A program made the position numbers and the translations under genes. A DNA stretch of 64,000 nucleotides from Heligmosomoides polygyrus polygyrus (taxonomy: Eukaryota > Nematoda > Chromadorea > Rhabditida > Heligmosomidae). The notes under the pieces were generated by a model, which saw nothing but the letters and a program-made list of their open reading frames with translations, made no database searches and had not been told where the DNA came from. Location: positions 47,165,631-47,229,630 of the forward strand of contig OX377206.1 in assembly GCA_947396885.1 (NCBI GenBank). The letters run 5' to 3'. This document shows, piece by piece, positions 13,430-22,700 of this stretch (the stretch's first letter is position 1; the number at the start of each line of letters is the position of its first letter).

Positions 13430-13471
13430 GACGACTTCTGCCGCACCTACTCTGAATCCCTATGCATGTTT
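13430..13471. repeat. Monomer type A6, first monomer of each HOR
   Basis: A 42-bp class A monomer starting gacgacttctg and ending ccctatgcatgttt. It always follows C5, so the C5/A6 seam marks the HOR start. Three sub-lineages differ at the middle: gccgcacc (as here), gctgcacc and gctgtacc. The copy at 11,881 is unusual (ttccgcacctag). Confidence 0.93.
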
Positions 13472-13513
13472 GACGACGTCTGCGACGCGTCTTCTGAATC
13501 CTGATGCAGGTTT
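13472..13513. repeat. Monomer type B1
   Basis: A 42-bp class B monomer starting gacgacgtctgcgacgcg and ending gaatcctgatgcaggttt. It contains the 8-bp palindrome gacgcgtc. It follows A6 or A4 and precedes C1. Confidence 0.92.
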
Positions 13514-13555
13514 GGCGACGACTGCTGCACGTCTCTTAAATCCCAATGTTCGCTG
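13514..13555. repeat. Monomer type C1
   Basis: A 42-bp class C monomer starting ggcgacgactgctgcacg and ending cccaatgttcgctg. It is the commonest C type. A sub-lineage reads gctgcacatctc, for example at 19,010-19,020, 44,250 and 48,475. Confidence 0.92.
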
Positions 13556-13596
13556 GACGACGTATTCGGCACATATTTGAATCACGACGCATGTTT
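13556..13596. repeat. Monomer type A2, the 41-bp short monomer
   Basis: This class A monomer is one base short: the usual catattctgaa reads catatttgaa. It also carries tcacgac where other A types read tcccgat. Sub-lineages read cacgacgcatg (here), cacgacacatg, cacgactcatg and, near the right end, aaacacgacg. It is present in every HOR except the 126-bp ones, and is the main reason HOR lengths fall short of multiples of 42. The deletion also puts a tga in frame with the otherwise open plus-strand frame. Confidence 0.93.
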
Positions 13597-13638
13597 GATA
13601 ACGTCTTCGACACGTCTTCTGAATCCCGATGCTGGTTT
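13597..13638. repeat. Monomer type B2
   Basis: A 42-bp class B monomer starting gataacgtcttcgacacg and ending gatgctggttt (here) or gatgcaggttt. It nearly always follows A2. Near the right end a sub-lineage reads gacacgtattctg instead of gacacgtcttctg. Confidence 0.92.
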
Positions 13639-13680
13639 GGCGACGACTGCGGCAGGATTCTTGAATCCCAATATTTGCTT
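13639..13680. repeat. Monomer type C2
   Basis: A 42-bp class C monomer with the block gcggcaggattcttgaatcc and the end caatatttgctt. It is followed by A3. A variant reads gcagcagg, for example at 16,484. Confidence 0.92.
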
Positions 13681-13722
13681 GATGACGAATTCGGCACATA
13701 TTCTGAATCCCGATGCATGTTT
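13681..13722. repeat. Monomer type A3, first half of the A-A doublet
   Basis: A 42-bp class A monomer starting gatgacgaattcgg and ending cgatgcatgttt. It is followed directly by another A monomer (A4), so the A-B-C order is broken here. It contains the palindrome cgaattcg. Confidence 0.92.
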
Positions 13723-13764
13723 TACGACGTATTCGGCACATATTCTGAACCCCGATGCATGCTT
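13723..13764. repeat. Monomer type A4, second half of the A-A doublet
   Basis: A 42-bp class A monomer starting tacgacgtattcgg and ending ccccgatgcatgctt. It differs from A1 only in its first base, T for G. That is consistent with origin by a crossover that joined the end of A3 to an A1 copy. Confidence 0.9.
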
Positions 13765-13848
13765 GACGACGTCTGCGACGCGTCTTCTGAATCCTGATGC
13801 AGGTTTGGCGACGACTGCTGCACGTCTCTTAAATCCCAATGTTCGCTG

Positions 13849-13890
13849 GACGACGTATTCGGCACATATTCTGAACCCCGATGCATGCTT
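13849..13890. repeat. Monomer type A1
   Basis: A 42-bp class A monomer starting gacgacgtattcggcac and ending gaaccccgatgcatgctt. It sits between C1 and B3. Confidence 0.92.
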
Positions 13891-13932
13891 GACGACGTCT
13901 GCGACGCGTTTCTCGAATATCATCGTTTGCTG
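13891..13932. repeat. Monomer type B3
   Basis: A 42-bp class B monomer that starts like B1 (gacgacgtctgcgac) and continues gtttctcgaatatcatcg, ending tttgctg. It is a strongly diverged B type, always followed by C3. Confidence 0.9.
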
Positions 13933-13974
13933 GACAACGTCTGCGGCACATACTCTGAAACCCAACGTTCGCTG
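13933..13974. repeat. Monomer type C3
   Basis: A 42-bp monomer in the C position, starting gacaacgtctgcggcac and ending acccaacgttcgctg. The front resembles classes A and B and the end resembles C1, so it may be an old recombinant. Confidence 0.88.
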
Positions 13975-14016
13975 GACGACGAATTCGGCACATATTCTGA
14001 ATCCAGACGCATGTTT
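13975..14016. repeat. Monomer type A5
   Basis: A 42-bp class A monomer starting gacgacgaattcgg and ending gaatccagacgcatgttt. It follows C3 and precedes B4. Confidence 0.92.
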
Positions 14017-14058
14017 GATAACGTCTGCGACGCGTCTTCTGAATCCTGATGCAGGTAT
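14017..14058. repeat. Monomer type B4
   Basis: A 42-bp class B monomer that starts like B2 (gataacgtct) and continues like B1 (gcgacgcgtcttctg). It ends gcaggtat or gcaggttt, and the two endings mark different sub-lineages. Confidence 0.9.
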
Positions 14059-14183
14059 GGCGACGACTGCTGCACGTCTCTTAAATCCCAATGTTCGCTG
14101 GACGACGTATTCGGCACATATTTGAATCACGACACATGTTTGATAACGTCTTCGACACGTCTTCTGAATCCCGATGCAGGTTT

Positions 14184-14225
14184 GGCGACGACTGTGGCAC
14201 TTCTCTTTAATCCCTTCGTTTGATG
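14184..14225. repeat. Monomer type C5, last monomer of each HOR
   Basis: A 42-bp class C monomer with the block cttctctttaatcccttcg and the end tttgatg. It is always followed by A6. It forms the left half of the recurring HOR seam. Confidence 0.93.
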
Positions 14226-14685
14226 GACGACTTCTGCCGCACCTACTCTGAATCCCTATGCATGTTTGACGACGTCTGCGACGCGTCTTCTGAATCCTGA
14301 TGCAGGTTTGGCGACGACTGCTGCACGTCTCTTAAATCCCAATGTTCGCTGGACGACGTATTCGGCACATATTTGAATCACGACACATGTTTGATAACGT
14401 CTTTGACACGTCTTCTGAATCCCGATGCAGGTTTGGCGACGACTGCAGCACTTCTCTTTAATCCCTTCGTTTGATGGACGACTTCTGCTGCACCTACTCT
14501 GAATCCCTATGCATGTTTGACGACGTCTGCGACGCGTCTTCTGAATCCTGATGCAGGTTTGGCGACGACTGCTGCACGTCTCTTAAATCCCAATGTTCGC
14601 TGGACGACGTATTCGGCACATATTTGAATCACGACACATGTTTGATAACGTCTTCGACACGTCTTCTGAATCCCGATGCAGGTTT

Positions 14686-14727
14686 GGCGACGACTGCAGC
14701 AGGATTCTTGATTCCCAGTGTTTGCTG
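14686..14727. repeat. Monomer type C4, first appearance in the window
   Basis: A 42-bp class C monomer with gcagcaggattcttgattcc and the end cagtgtttgctg. It is absent from 1 to 14,685, sporadic from 14,686 to 53,948 and frequent after 53,949. It typically sits in A2-B2-C4 trimers of 125 bp that repeat two or more times. Sub-lineages read gcaggattc or gcagggttc. Confidence 0.92.
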
Positions 14728-16567
14728 GACGACGTATTCGGCACATATTTGAATCACGACGCATGTTTGATAACGTCTTCGACACGTCTTCTGAATCCCG
14801 ATGCTGGTTTGGCGACGACTGCAGCAGGGTTCTTGATTCCCAGTGTTTGCTGGACGACGTATTCGGCACATATTTGAATCACGACACATGTTTGATAACG
14901 TCTTCGACACGTCTTCTGAATCCCGATGCAGGTTTGGCGACGACTGCGGCACTTCTCTTTAATCCCTTCGTTTGATGGACGACTTCTGCTGCACCTACTC
15001 TGAATCCCTATGCATGTTTGACGACGTCTGCGACGCGTCTTCTGAATCCTGATGCAGGTTTGGCGACGACTGCTGCACGTCTCTTAAATCCCAATGTTCG
15101 CTGGACGACGTATTCGGCACATATTTGAATCACGACGCATGTTTGATAACGTCTTCGACACGTCTTCTGAATCCCGATGCTGGTTTGGCGACGACTGCGG
15201 CAGGATTCTTGAATCCCAATATTTGCTTGATGACGAATTCGGCACATATTCTGAATCCCGAAGCATGTTTTACGACGTATTCGGCACATATTCTGAACCC
15301 CGATGCATGCTTGACGACGTCTGCGACGCGTCTTCTGAATCCTGATGCAGGTTTGGCGACGACTGCTGCACGTCTCTTAAATCCCAATGTTCGCTGGACG
15401 ACGTATTCGGCACATATTCTGAACCCCGATGCATGCTTGACGACGTCTGCGACACGTTTCTCGAATATCATCGTTTGCTGGACAACGTCTGCGGCACATA
15501 CTCTGAAACCCAACGTTCGCTGGACGACGAATTCGGCACATATTCTGAATCCAGACGCATGTTTGATAACGTCTGCGACGCGTCTTCTGAATCCTGATGC
15601 AGGTATGGCGACGACTGCTGCACGTCTCTTAAATCCCAATGTTCGCTGGACGAGGTATTCGGCACATATTTGAATCACGACACATGTTTGATAACGTCTT
15701 CGACACGTCTTCTGAATCCCGATGCAGGTTTGGCGACGACTGCTGCACGTCTCTTAAATCCCAATGTTCGCTGGACGACGTATTCGGCACATATTTGAAT
15801 CACGACGCATGTTTGATAACGTCTTCGACACGTCTTCTGAATCCCGATGCAGGTTTGGCGACGACTGCTGCACGTCTCTTAAATCCCAATGTTCGCTGGA
15901 CGACGTATTCGGCACATATTTGAATCACGACACATGTTTGATAACGTCTTCGACACGTCTTCTGAATCCCGATGCAGGTTTGGCGACGACTGCGGCACTT
16001 CTCTTTAATCCCTTCGTTTGATGGACGACTTCTGCCGCACCTACTCTGAATCCCTATGCATGTTTGACGACGTCTGCGACGCGTCTTCTGAATCCTGATG
16101 CAGGTTTGGCGACGACTGCTGCACGTCTCTTAAATCCCAATGTTCGCTGGACGACGTATTCGGCACATATTTGAATCACGACACATGTTTGATAACGTCT
16201 TTGACACGTCTTCTGAATCCCGATGCAGGTTTGGCGACGACTGCGGCACTTCTCTTTAATCCCTTCGTTTGATGGACGACTTCTGCTGCACCTACACTGA
16301 ATCCCTATGCATGTTTGACGACGTCTGCGACGCGTCTTCTGAATCCTGATGCAGGTTTGGCGACGACTGCTGCACGTCTCTTAAATCCCAATGTTCGCTG
16401 GACGACGTATTCGGCACATATTTGAATCACGACACATGTTTGATAACGTCTTCGACACGTCTTCTGAATCCCGATGCTGGTTTGGCGACGACTGCAGCAG
16501 GATTCTTGAATCCCAATATTTGCTTGATGACGAATTCGGCACATATTCTGAATCCCGATGCATGTTT

Positions 16568-16609
16568 TACGACGTATTCGGCACATATTCTGAATCCAGA
16601 CGCATGTTT
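16568..16609. repeat. Recombinant monomer A4/A5 (copies at 29,417 and 48,378)
   Basis: It starts tacgacgtattcgg (A4) and ends gaatccagacgcatgttt (A5). Two trimers (B1-C1-A1-B3-C3) are skipped. The three copies are related by block duplication. Confidence 0.85.
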
Positions 16610-16818
16610 GATAACGTCTGCGACGCGTCTTCTGAATCCTGATGCAGGTTTGGCGACGACTGCTGCACGTCTCTTAAATCCCAATGTTCGCTGGACGACG
16701 TATTCGGCACATATTTGAATCACGACGCATGTTTGATAACGTCTTCGACACGTCTTCTGAATCCCGATGCTGGTTTGGCGACGACTGCGGCAGGATTCTT
16801 GAATCCCAATATTTGCTT

Positions 16819-16860
16819 GATGACGAATTCGACACGTCTTCTGAATCCCGATGCTGGTTT
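16819..16860. repeat. Recombinant monomer A3/B2 (also 29,291, 29,668 and 48,252)
   Basis: It starts gatgacgaattcg (A3) and continues acacgtcttctgaatccc (B2). The two parents share ttcg at the switch. It creates an 84-bp, two-monomer repeat step and breaks the A-B-C order. Confidence 0.88.
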
Positions 16861-17112
16861 GGCGACGACTGCAGCAGGATTCTTGAATCCCAATATTTGC
16901 TTGATGACGAATTCGGCACATATTCTGAATCCCGATGCATGTTTTACGACGTATTCGGCACATATTCTGAACCCCGATGCATGCTTGACGACGTCTGCGA
17001 CGCGTCTTCTGAATCCTGATGCAGGTTTGGCAACGACTGCTGCACGTCTCTTAAATCCCAATGTTCGCTGGACGACGTATTCGGCACATATTCTGAACCC
17101 CGATGCATGCTT

Positions 17113-17322
17113 GACGACGTCTGCGACACGTTTCTTGAATCTCATTGTTTGCTGGACAACGTCTGCGGCACATACTCTGAAACCCAACCTTCGCTGGACG
17201 ACGAATTCGGCACATATTCTGAATCCAGACGCATGTTTGATAACGTCTGCGACACGCCTTCTGAATACAGGTGCAGGTTTGGCGACGGCTGCGGCAGGAT
17301 TCTTGATTCCCAGTGTTTGCTG
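17113..17322. repeat. Diverged five-monomer run B3-C3-A5-B4-C4 (copy at 29,962-30,171)
   Basis: It has more differences from its class consensus than any other place noticed: tttcttgaatctcattg, acccaaccttcgctgg, cgacacgccttctg, gaatacaggtgcagg and gcgacggctgcgg. The second copy has the same set, so the divergence predates the 6-kb duplication. Confidence 0.85.
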
Positions 17323-17697
17323 GACGACGTATTCGGCACATATTTGAATCACGACGCATGTTTGATAACGTCTTCGACACGTCTTCTGAATCCCGATGCT
17401 GGTTTGGCGACGACTGCAGCAGGATTCTTGATTCCCAGTGTTTGCTGGACGACGTATTCGGCACATATTTGAATCACGACGCATGTTTGATAACGTCTTC
17501 GACACGTCTTCTGAATCCCGATGCTGGTTTGGCGACGACTGCAGCAGGGTTCTTTATTCCCAGTGTTTGCTGGACGACGAATTCGGCACATATTTGAATC
17601 ACGACGCATGTTTGATAACGTCTTCGACACGTATTCTGAATCCCGATGCAGGTTTGGCGACGACTGCGGCACTTCTCTTTAATCCCTTCGTTTGATG

Positions 17698-17823
17698 GAC
17701 GACTTCTGCTGTACCTACTCTGAATCCCTATGCATGTTTGACGACGTCTGTGACGCGTCTTCTGAATCCTGATGCAGGTTTGGCGACGACTGCGGCACTT
17801 CTCTTTAATCCCTTCGTTTGATG
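17698..17823. repeat. Minimal 126-bp HOR (copy at 30,547-30,672)
   Basis: A6-B1-C5 only: one trimer between two seams. The A6 is of the gctgtacc type otherwise typical of the right end, and the B1 reads gtctgtgacgcg. Confidence 0.9.
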
Positions 17824-19499
17824 GACGACTTCTGCTGCACCTACTCTGAATCCCTATGCATGTTTGACGACGTCTGCGACGCGTCTTCTGAATCCTGATG
17901 CAGGTTTGGCGACGACTGCGGCAGGATTCTTGAATCCCAATATTTGCTTGATGACGAATTCGGCACATATTCTGAATCCCGATGCATGTTTTACGACGTA
18001 TTCGGCACATATTCTGAACCCCGATGCATGCTTGACGACGTCTGCGACACGTTTCTCGAATATCATCGTTTGCTGGACAACGTCTGCGGCACATACTCTG
18101 AAACCCAACGTTCGCTGGACGACGAATTCGGCACATATTCTGAATCCAGACGCATGTTTGATAACGTCTGCGACGCGTCTTCTGAATCCTGATGCAGGTT
18201 TGGCGACGACTGCTGCACGTCTCTTAAATCCCAATGTTCGCTGGACGACGTATTCGGCACATATTTGAATCACGACACATGTTTGATAACGTCTTCGACA
18301 CGTCTTCTGAATCCCGATGCAGGTTTGGCGACGACTGCGGCACTTCTCTTTAATCCCTTCGTTTGATGGACGACTTCTGCTGCACCTACTCTGAATCCCT
18401 ATGCATGTTTGACGACGTCTGCGACGCGTCTTCTGAATCCTGATGCAGGTTTGGCGACGACTGCTGCACGTCTCTTAAATCCCAATGTTCGCTGGACGAC
18501 GTATTCGGCACATATTTGAATCACGACGCATGTTTGATAACGTCTTCGACACGTCTTCTGAATCCCGATGCAGGTTTGGCGACGACTGCGGCACTTCTCT
18601 TTAATCCCTTCGTTTGATGGACGACTTCTGCTGCACCTACTCTGAATCCCTATGCATGTTTGACGACGTCTGCGACGCGTCTTCTGAATCCTGATGCAGG
18701 TTTGGCGATGACTGCTGCACGTCTCTTAAATCCCAATGTTCGCTGGACGACGTATTCGGCACATATTTGAATCACGACGCATGTTTGATAACGTCTTCGA
18801 CACGTCTTCTGAATCCCGATGCTGGTTTGGCGACGACTGCGGCAGGATTCTTGAATCCCAATATTTGCTTGATGACGAATTCGGCACATATTCTGAATCC
18901 CGATGCATGTTTTACGACGTATTCGGCACATATTCTGAACCCCGATGCATGCTTGACGACGTCTGCGACGCGTCTTCTGAATCCTGATGCAGGTTTGGCG
19001 ACGACTGCTGCACATCTCTTAAATCCCAATGTTCGCTGGACGACGTATTCGGCACATATTCTGAACCCCGATGCATGCTTGACGACGTCTGCGACACGTT
19101 TCTCGAATATCATCGTTTGCTGGACAACGTCTGCGGCACATACTCTGAAACCCAACGTTCGCTGGACGACGAATTCGGCACATATTCTGAATCCAGACGC
19201 ATGTTTGATAACGTCTGCGACGCGTCTTCTGAATCCTGATGCAGGTTTGGCGACGACTGCTGCACGTCTCTTAAATCCCAATGTTCGCTGGACGACGTAT
19301 TCGGCACATATTTGAATCACGACACATGTTTGATAACGTCTTCGACACGTCTTCTGAATCCCGATGCTGGTTTGGCGACGACTGCGGCAGGATTCTTGAA
19401 TCCCAATATTTGCTTGATGACGAATTCGGCACATATTCTGAATCCCGATGCATGTTTTACGACGTATTCGGCACATATTCTGAACCCCGATGCATGCTT

Positions 19500-19540
19500 G
19501 ACGACGTCTGCGACGGTTTTCTGAATCCTGATGCAGGTTT
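19500..19540. repeat. 41-bp B monomer with gacggttttctg (copies at 24,396, 32,349 and 34,777)
   Basis: One base is deleted and one changed relative to B1 (gacgcgtcttctg). It is the clearest single-monomer tracer of the block duplications: the offsets 4,896, 12,849 and 10,381 between its copies are the block offsets. Confidence 0.88.
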
Positions 19541-19707
19541 GGCGACGACTGCTGCACGTCTCTTAAATCCCAATGTTCGCTGGACGACGTATTCGGCACA
19601 TATTTGAATCACGACGCATGTTTGATAACGTCTTCGACACGTCTTCTGAATCCCGATGCAGGTTTGGCGACGACTGCGGCACTTCTCTTTAATCCCTTCG
19701 TTTGATG

Positions 19708-22700
19708 GACGACTTCTGCTGCACCTACTCTGAATCCCTATGCATGTTTGACGACGTCTGCGACGCGTCTTCTGAATCCTGATGCAGGTTTGGCGATGAC
19801 TGCTGCACGTCTCTTAAATCCCAATGTTCGCTGGACGACGTATTCGGCACATATTTGAATCACGACGCATGTTTGATAACGTCTTCGACACGTCTTCTGA
19901 ATCCCGATGCTGGTTTGGCGACGGCTGCGGCAGGATTCTTGGATCCCAATATTTGCTTGATGACGAATTCGGCACATATTCTGAATCCCGATGCATGTTT
20001 TACGACGTATTCGGCACATATTCTGAACCCCGATGCATGCTTGACGACGTCTGCGACGCGTCTTCTGAATCCTGATGCAGGTTTGGCGACGACTGCTGCA
20101 CATCTCTTAAATCCCAATGTTCGCTGGACGACGTATTCGGCACATATTCTGAACCCCGATGCATGCTTGACGACGTCTGCGACACGTTTCTCGAATATCA
20201 TCGTTTGCTGGACAACGTCTGCGGCACATACTCTGAAACCCAACGTTCGCTGGACGACGAATTCGGCACATATTCTGAATCCAGACGCATGTTTGATAAC
20301 GTCTGCGACGCGTCTTCTGAATCCTGATGCAGGTATGGCGACGACTGCTGCACGTCTCTTAAATCCCAATGTTCGCTGGACGACGTATTCGGCACATATT
20401 TGAATCACGACACATGTTTGATAACGTCTTCGACACGTCTTCTGAATCCCGATGCAGGTTTGGCGACGACTGCGGCACTTCTCTTTAATCCCTTCGTTTG
20501 ATGGACGACTTCTGCTGCACCTACTCTGAATCCCTATGCATGTTTGACGACGTCTGCGACGCGTCTTCTGAATCCTGATGCAGGTTTGGCGACGACTGCT
20601 GCACGTCTCTTAAATCCCAATGTTCGCTGGACGACGTATTCGGCACATATTTGAATCACGACTCATGTTTGATAACGTCTTCGACACGTCTTCTGAATCC
20701 CGATGCTGGTTTGGCGACGACTGCGGCAGGATTCTTGAATCCCAATATTTGCTTGATGACGAATTCGGCACATATTCTGAATCCCGATGCATGTTTTACG
20801 ACGTATTCGGCACATATTCTGAACCCCGATGCATGCTTGACGACGTCTGCGACACGTTTCTCGAATATCATCGTTTGCTGGACAACGTCTGCGGCACATA
20901 CTCTGAAACCCAACGTTCGCTGGACGACGAATTCGGCACATATTCTGAATCCAGACGCATGTTTGATAACGTCTGCGACGCGTCTTCTGAATCCTGATGC
21001 AGGTTTGGCGACGACTGCTGCACGTCTCTTAAATCCCAATGTTCGCTGGACGACGTATTCGGCACATATTTGAATCACGACGCATGTTTGATAACGTCTT
21101 CGACACGTCTTCTGAATCCCGATGCAGGTTTGGCGACGACTGCGGCACTTCTCTTTAATCCCTTCGTTTGATGGACGACTTCTGCTGCACCTACTCTGAA
21201 TCCCTATGCATGTTTGACGACGTCTGCGACGCGTCTTCTGAATCCTGATGCAGGTTTGGCGACGACTGCTGCACGTCTCTTAAATCCCAATGTTCGCTGG
21301 ACGACGTATTCGGCACATATTTGAATCACGACGCATGTTTGATAACGTCTTCGACACGTCTTCTGAATCCCGATGCAGGTTTGGCGACGACTGCGGCACT
21401 TCTCTTTAATCCCTTCGTTTGATGGACGACTTCTGCCGCACCTACTCTGAATCCCTATGCATGTTTGACGACGTCTGCGACGCGTCTTCTGAATCCTGAT
21501 GCAGGTTTGGCGACGACTGCTGCACGTCTCTTAAATCCCAATGTTCGCTGGACGACGTATTCGGCACATATTTGAATCACGACGCATGTTTGATAACGTC
21601 TTCGACACGTCTTCTGAATCCCGATGCTGGTTTGGCGACGACTGCGGCAGGATTCTTGAATCCCAATATTTGCTTGATGACGAATTCGGCACATATTCTG
21701 AATCCCGATGCATGTTTTACGACGTATTCGGCACATATTCTGAACCCCGATGCATGCTTGACGACGTCTGCGACGCGTCTTCTGAATCCTGATGCAGGTT
21801 TGGCGACGACTGCTGCACGTCTCTTAAATCCCAATGTTCGCTGGACGACGTATTCGGCACATATTCTGAACCCCGATGCATGCTTGACGACGTCTGCGAC
21901 GCGTTTCTCGAATATCATCGTTTGCTGTACAACGTCTGCGGCACATACTCTGAAACCCAACGTTCGCTGGACGACGAATTCGGCACATATTCTGAATCCA
22001 GACGCATGTTTGATAACGTCTGCGACGCGTCTTCTGAATCCTGATGCAGGTATGGCGACGACTGCTGCACGTCTCTTAAATCCCAATGTTCGCTGGACGA
22101 CGTATTCGGCACATATTTGAATCACGACACATGTTTGATAACGTCTTCGACACGTCTTCTGAATCCCGATGCAGGTTTGGCGACGACTGCGGCACTTCTC
22201 TTTAATCCCTTCGTTTGATGGACGACTTCTGCCGCACCTACTCTGAATCCCTATGCATGTTTGACGACGTCTGCGACGCGTCTTCTGAATCCTGATGCAG
22301 GTTTGGCGACGACTGCTGCACGTCTCTTAAATCCCAATGTTCGCTGGACGACGTATTCGGCACATATTTGAATCACGACACATGTTTGATAACGTCTTTG
22401 ACACGTCTTCTGAATCCCGATGCAGGTTTGGCGACGACTGCAGCACTTCTCTTTAATCCCTTCGTTTGATGGACGACTTCTGCTGCACCTACTCTGAATC
22501 CCTATGCATGTTTGACGACGTCTGCGACGCGTCTTCTGAATCCTGATGCAGGTTTGGCGACGACTGCTGCACGTCTCTTAAATCCCAATGTTCGCTGGAC
22601 GACGTATTCGGCACATATTTGAATCACGACACATGTTTGATAACGTCTTCGACACGTCTTCTGAATCCCGATGCAGGTTTGGCGACGACTGCAGCAGGAT

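Larger units (their letters stand above)
13430..14225. repeat. Reference 19-monomer higher-order unit (796 bp)
   Basis: I use this unit as the key to the array because it contains nearly every monomer type once. Order: A6-B1-C1, A2-B2-C2, A3, A4-B1-C1, A1-B3-C3, A5-B4-C1, A2-B2-C5. That is six trimers plus one extra A monomer (A3). The length is 19 x 42 minus 2, the two short monomers being the A2 copies at 13,556 and 14,101. Other 796-bp units start at 19,708, 21,425, 24,604, 26,321, 32,557, 34,985, 43,861 and 53,153. One base differs from most relatives here: B3 carries gcgacgcgtttc where most copies have gcgacacgtttc. Confidence 0.93.
13179..16023. repeat. HOR block 7: first C4-bearing units
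   Basis: Units start at 13,179 (251), 13,430 (796), 14,226 (251), 14,477 (501 bp, 12 monomers with three short) and 14,978 (1,046 bp, 25 monomers with four short). The 501-bp unit is A6-B1-C1, then A2-B2-C4 twice, then A2-B2-C5. The 1,046-bp unit ends in repeated A2-B2-C1 trimers and carries the markers cgaagcatg (near 15,259) and cgaggtattc (near 15,651). Confidence 0.92.
16024..17697. repeat. HOR block 8: hexamer and a complex 34-monomer unit
   Basis: Units start at 16,024 (251) and 16,275 (1,423 bp, 34 monomers with five short). The 34-mer contains an A4/A5 recombinant (16,568), an A3/B2 recombinant (16,819), a diverged B3-C3-A5-B4-C4 run (17,113-17,322) and three A2-B2 pairs before its C5. 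Confidence 0.92.
17698..19707. repeat. HOR block 9: minimal trimer unit plus 13-, 6- and 26-mers
   Basis: Units start at 17,698 (126 bp, 3 monomers A6-B1-C5), 17,824 (545), 18,369 (251) and 18,620 (1,088 bp, 26 monomers with four short). One of the short monomers is a 41-bp B at 19,500 reading gacggttttctg. The 126-bp unit is the smallest possible HOR and recurs at 30,547. Confidence 0.92.

Noticed and set aside
13765..13806. Palindromes gacgcgtc, cgaattcg and gcatgc as operators or hairpins
   Set aside because: They are 6-8 bp, lie at fixed places in hundreds of monomers and have no adjacent gene. Nothing suggests a regulatory function.
14184..14240. CENP-B box at the C5/A6 seam (ttcgtttgatggacg)
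   Set aside because: The front (TTCG, then A at the right spacing) fits, but the essential CGGG end is GACG. By my count only six of the nine core bases match, which is weak evidence in a CG-rich repeat.
14811..14852. G-quadruplex potential
   Set aside because: The longest G run seen is three (cagggttc) and such runs are isolated. No four-run motif occurs on either strand in the parts read.
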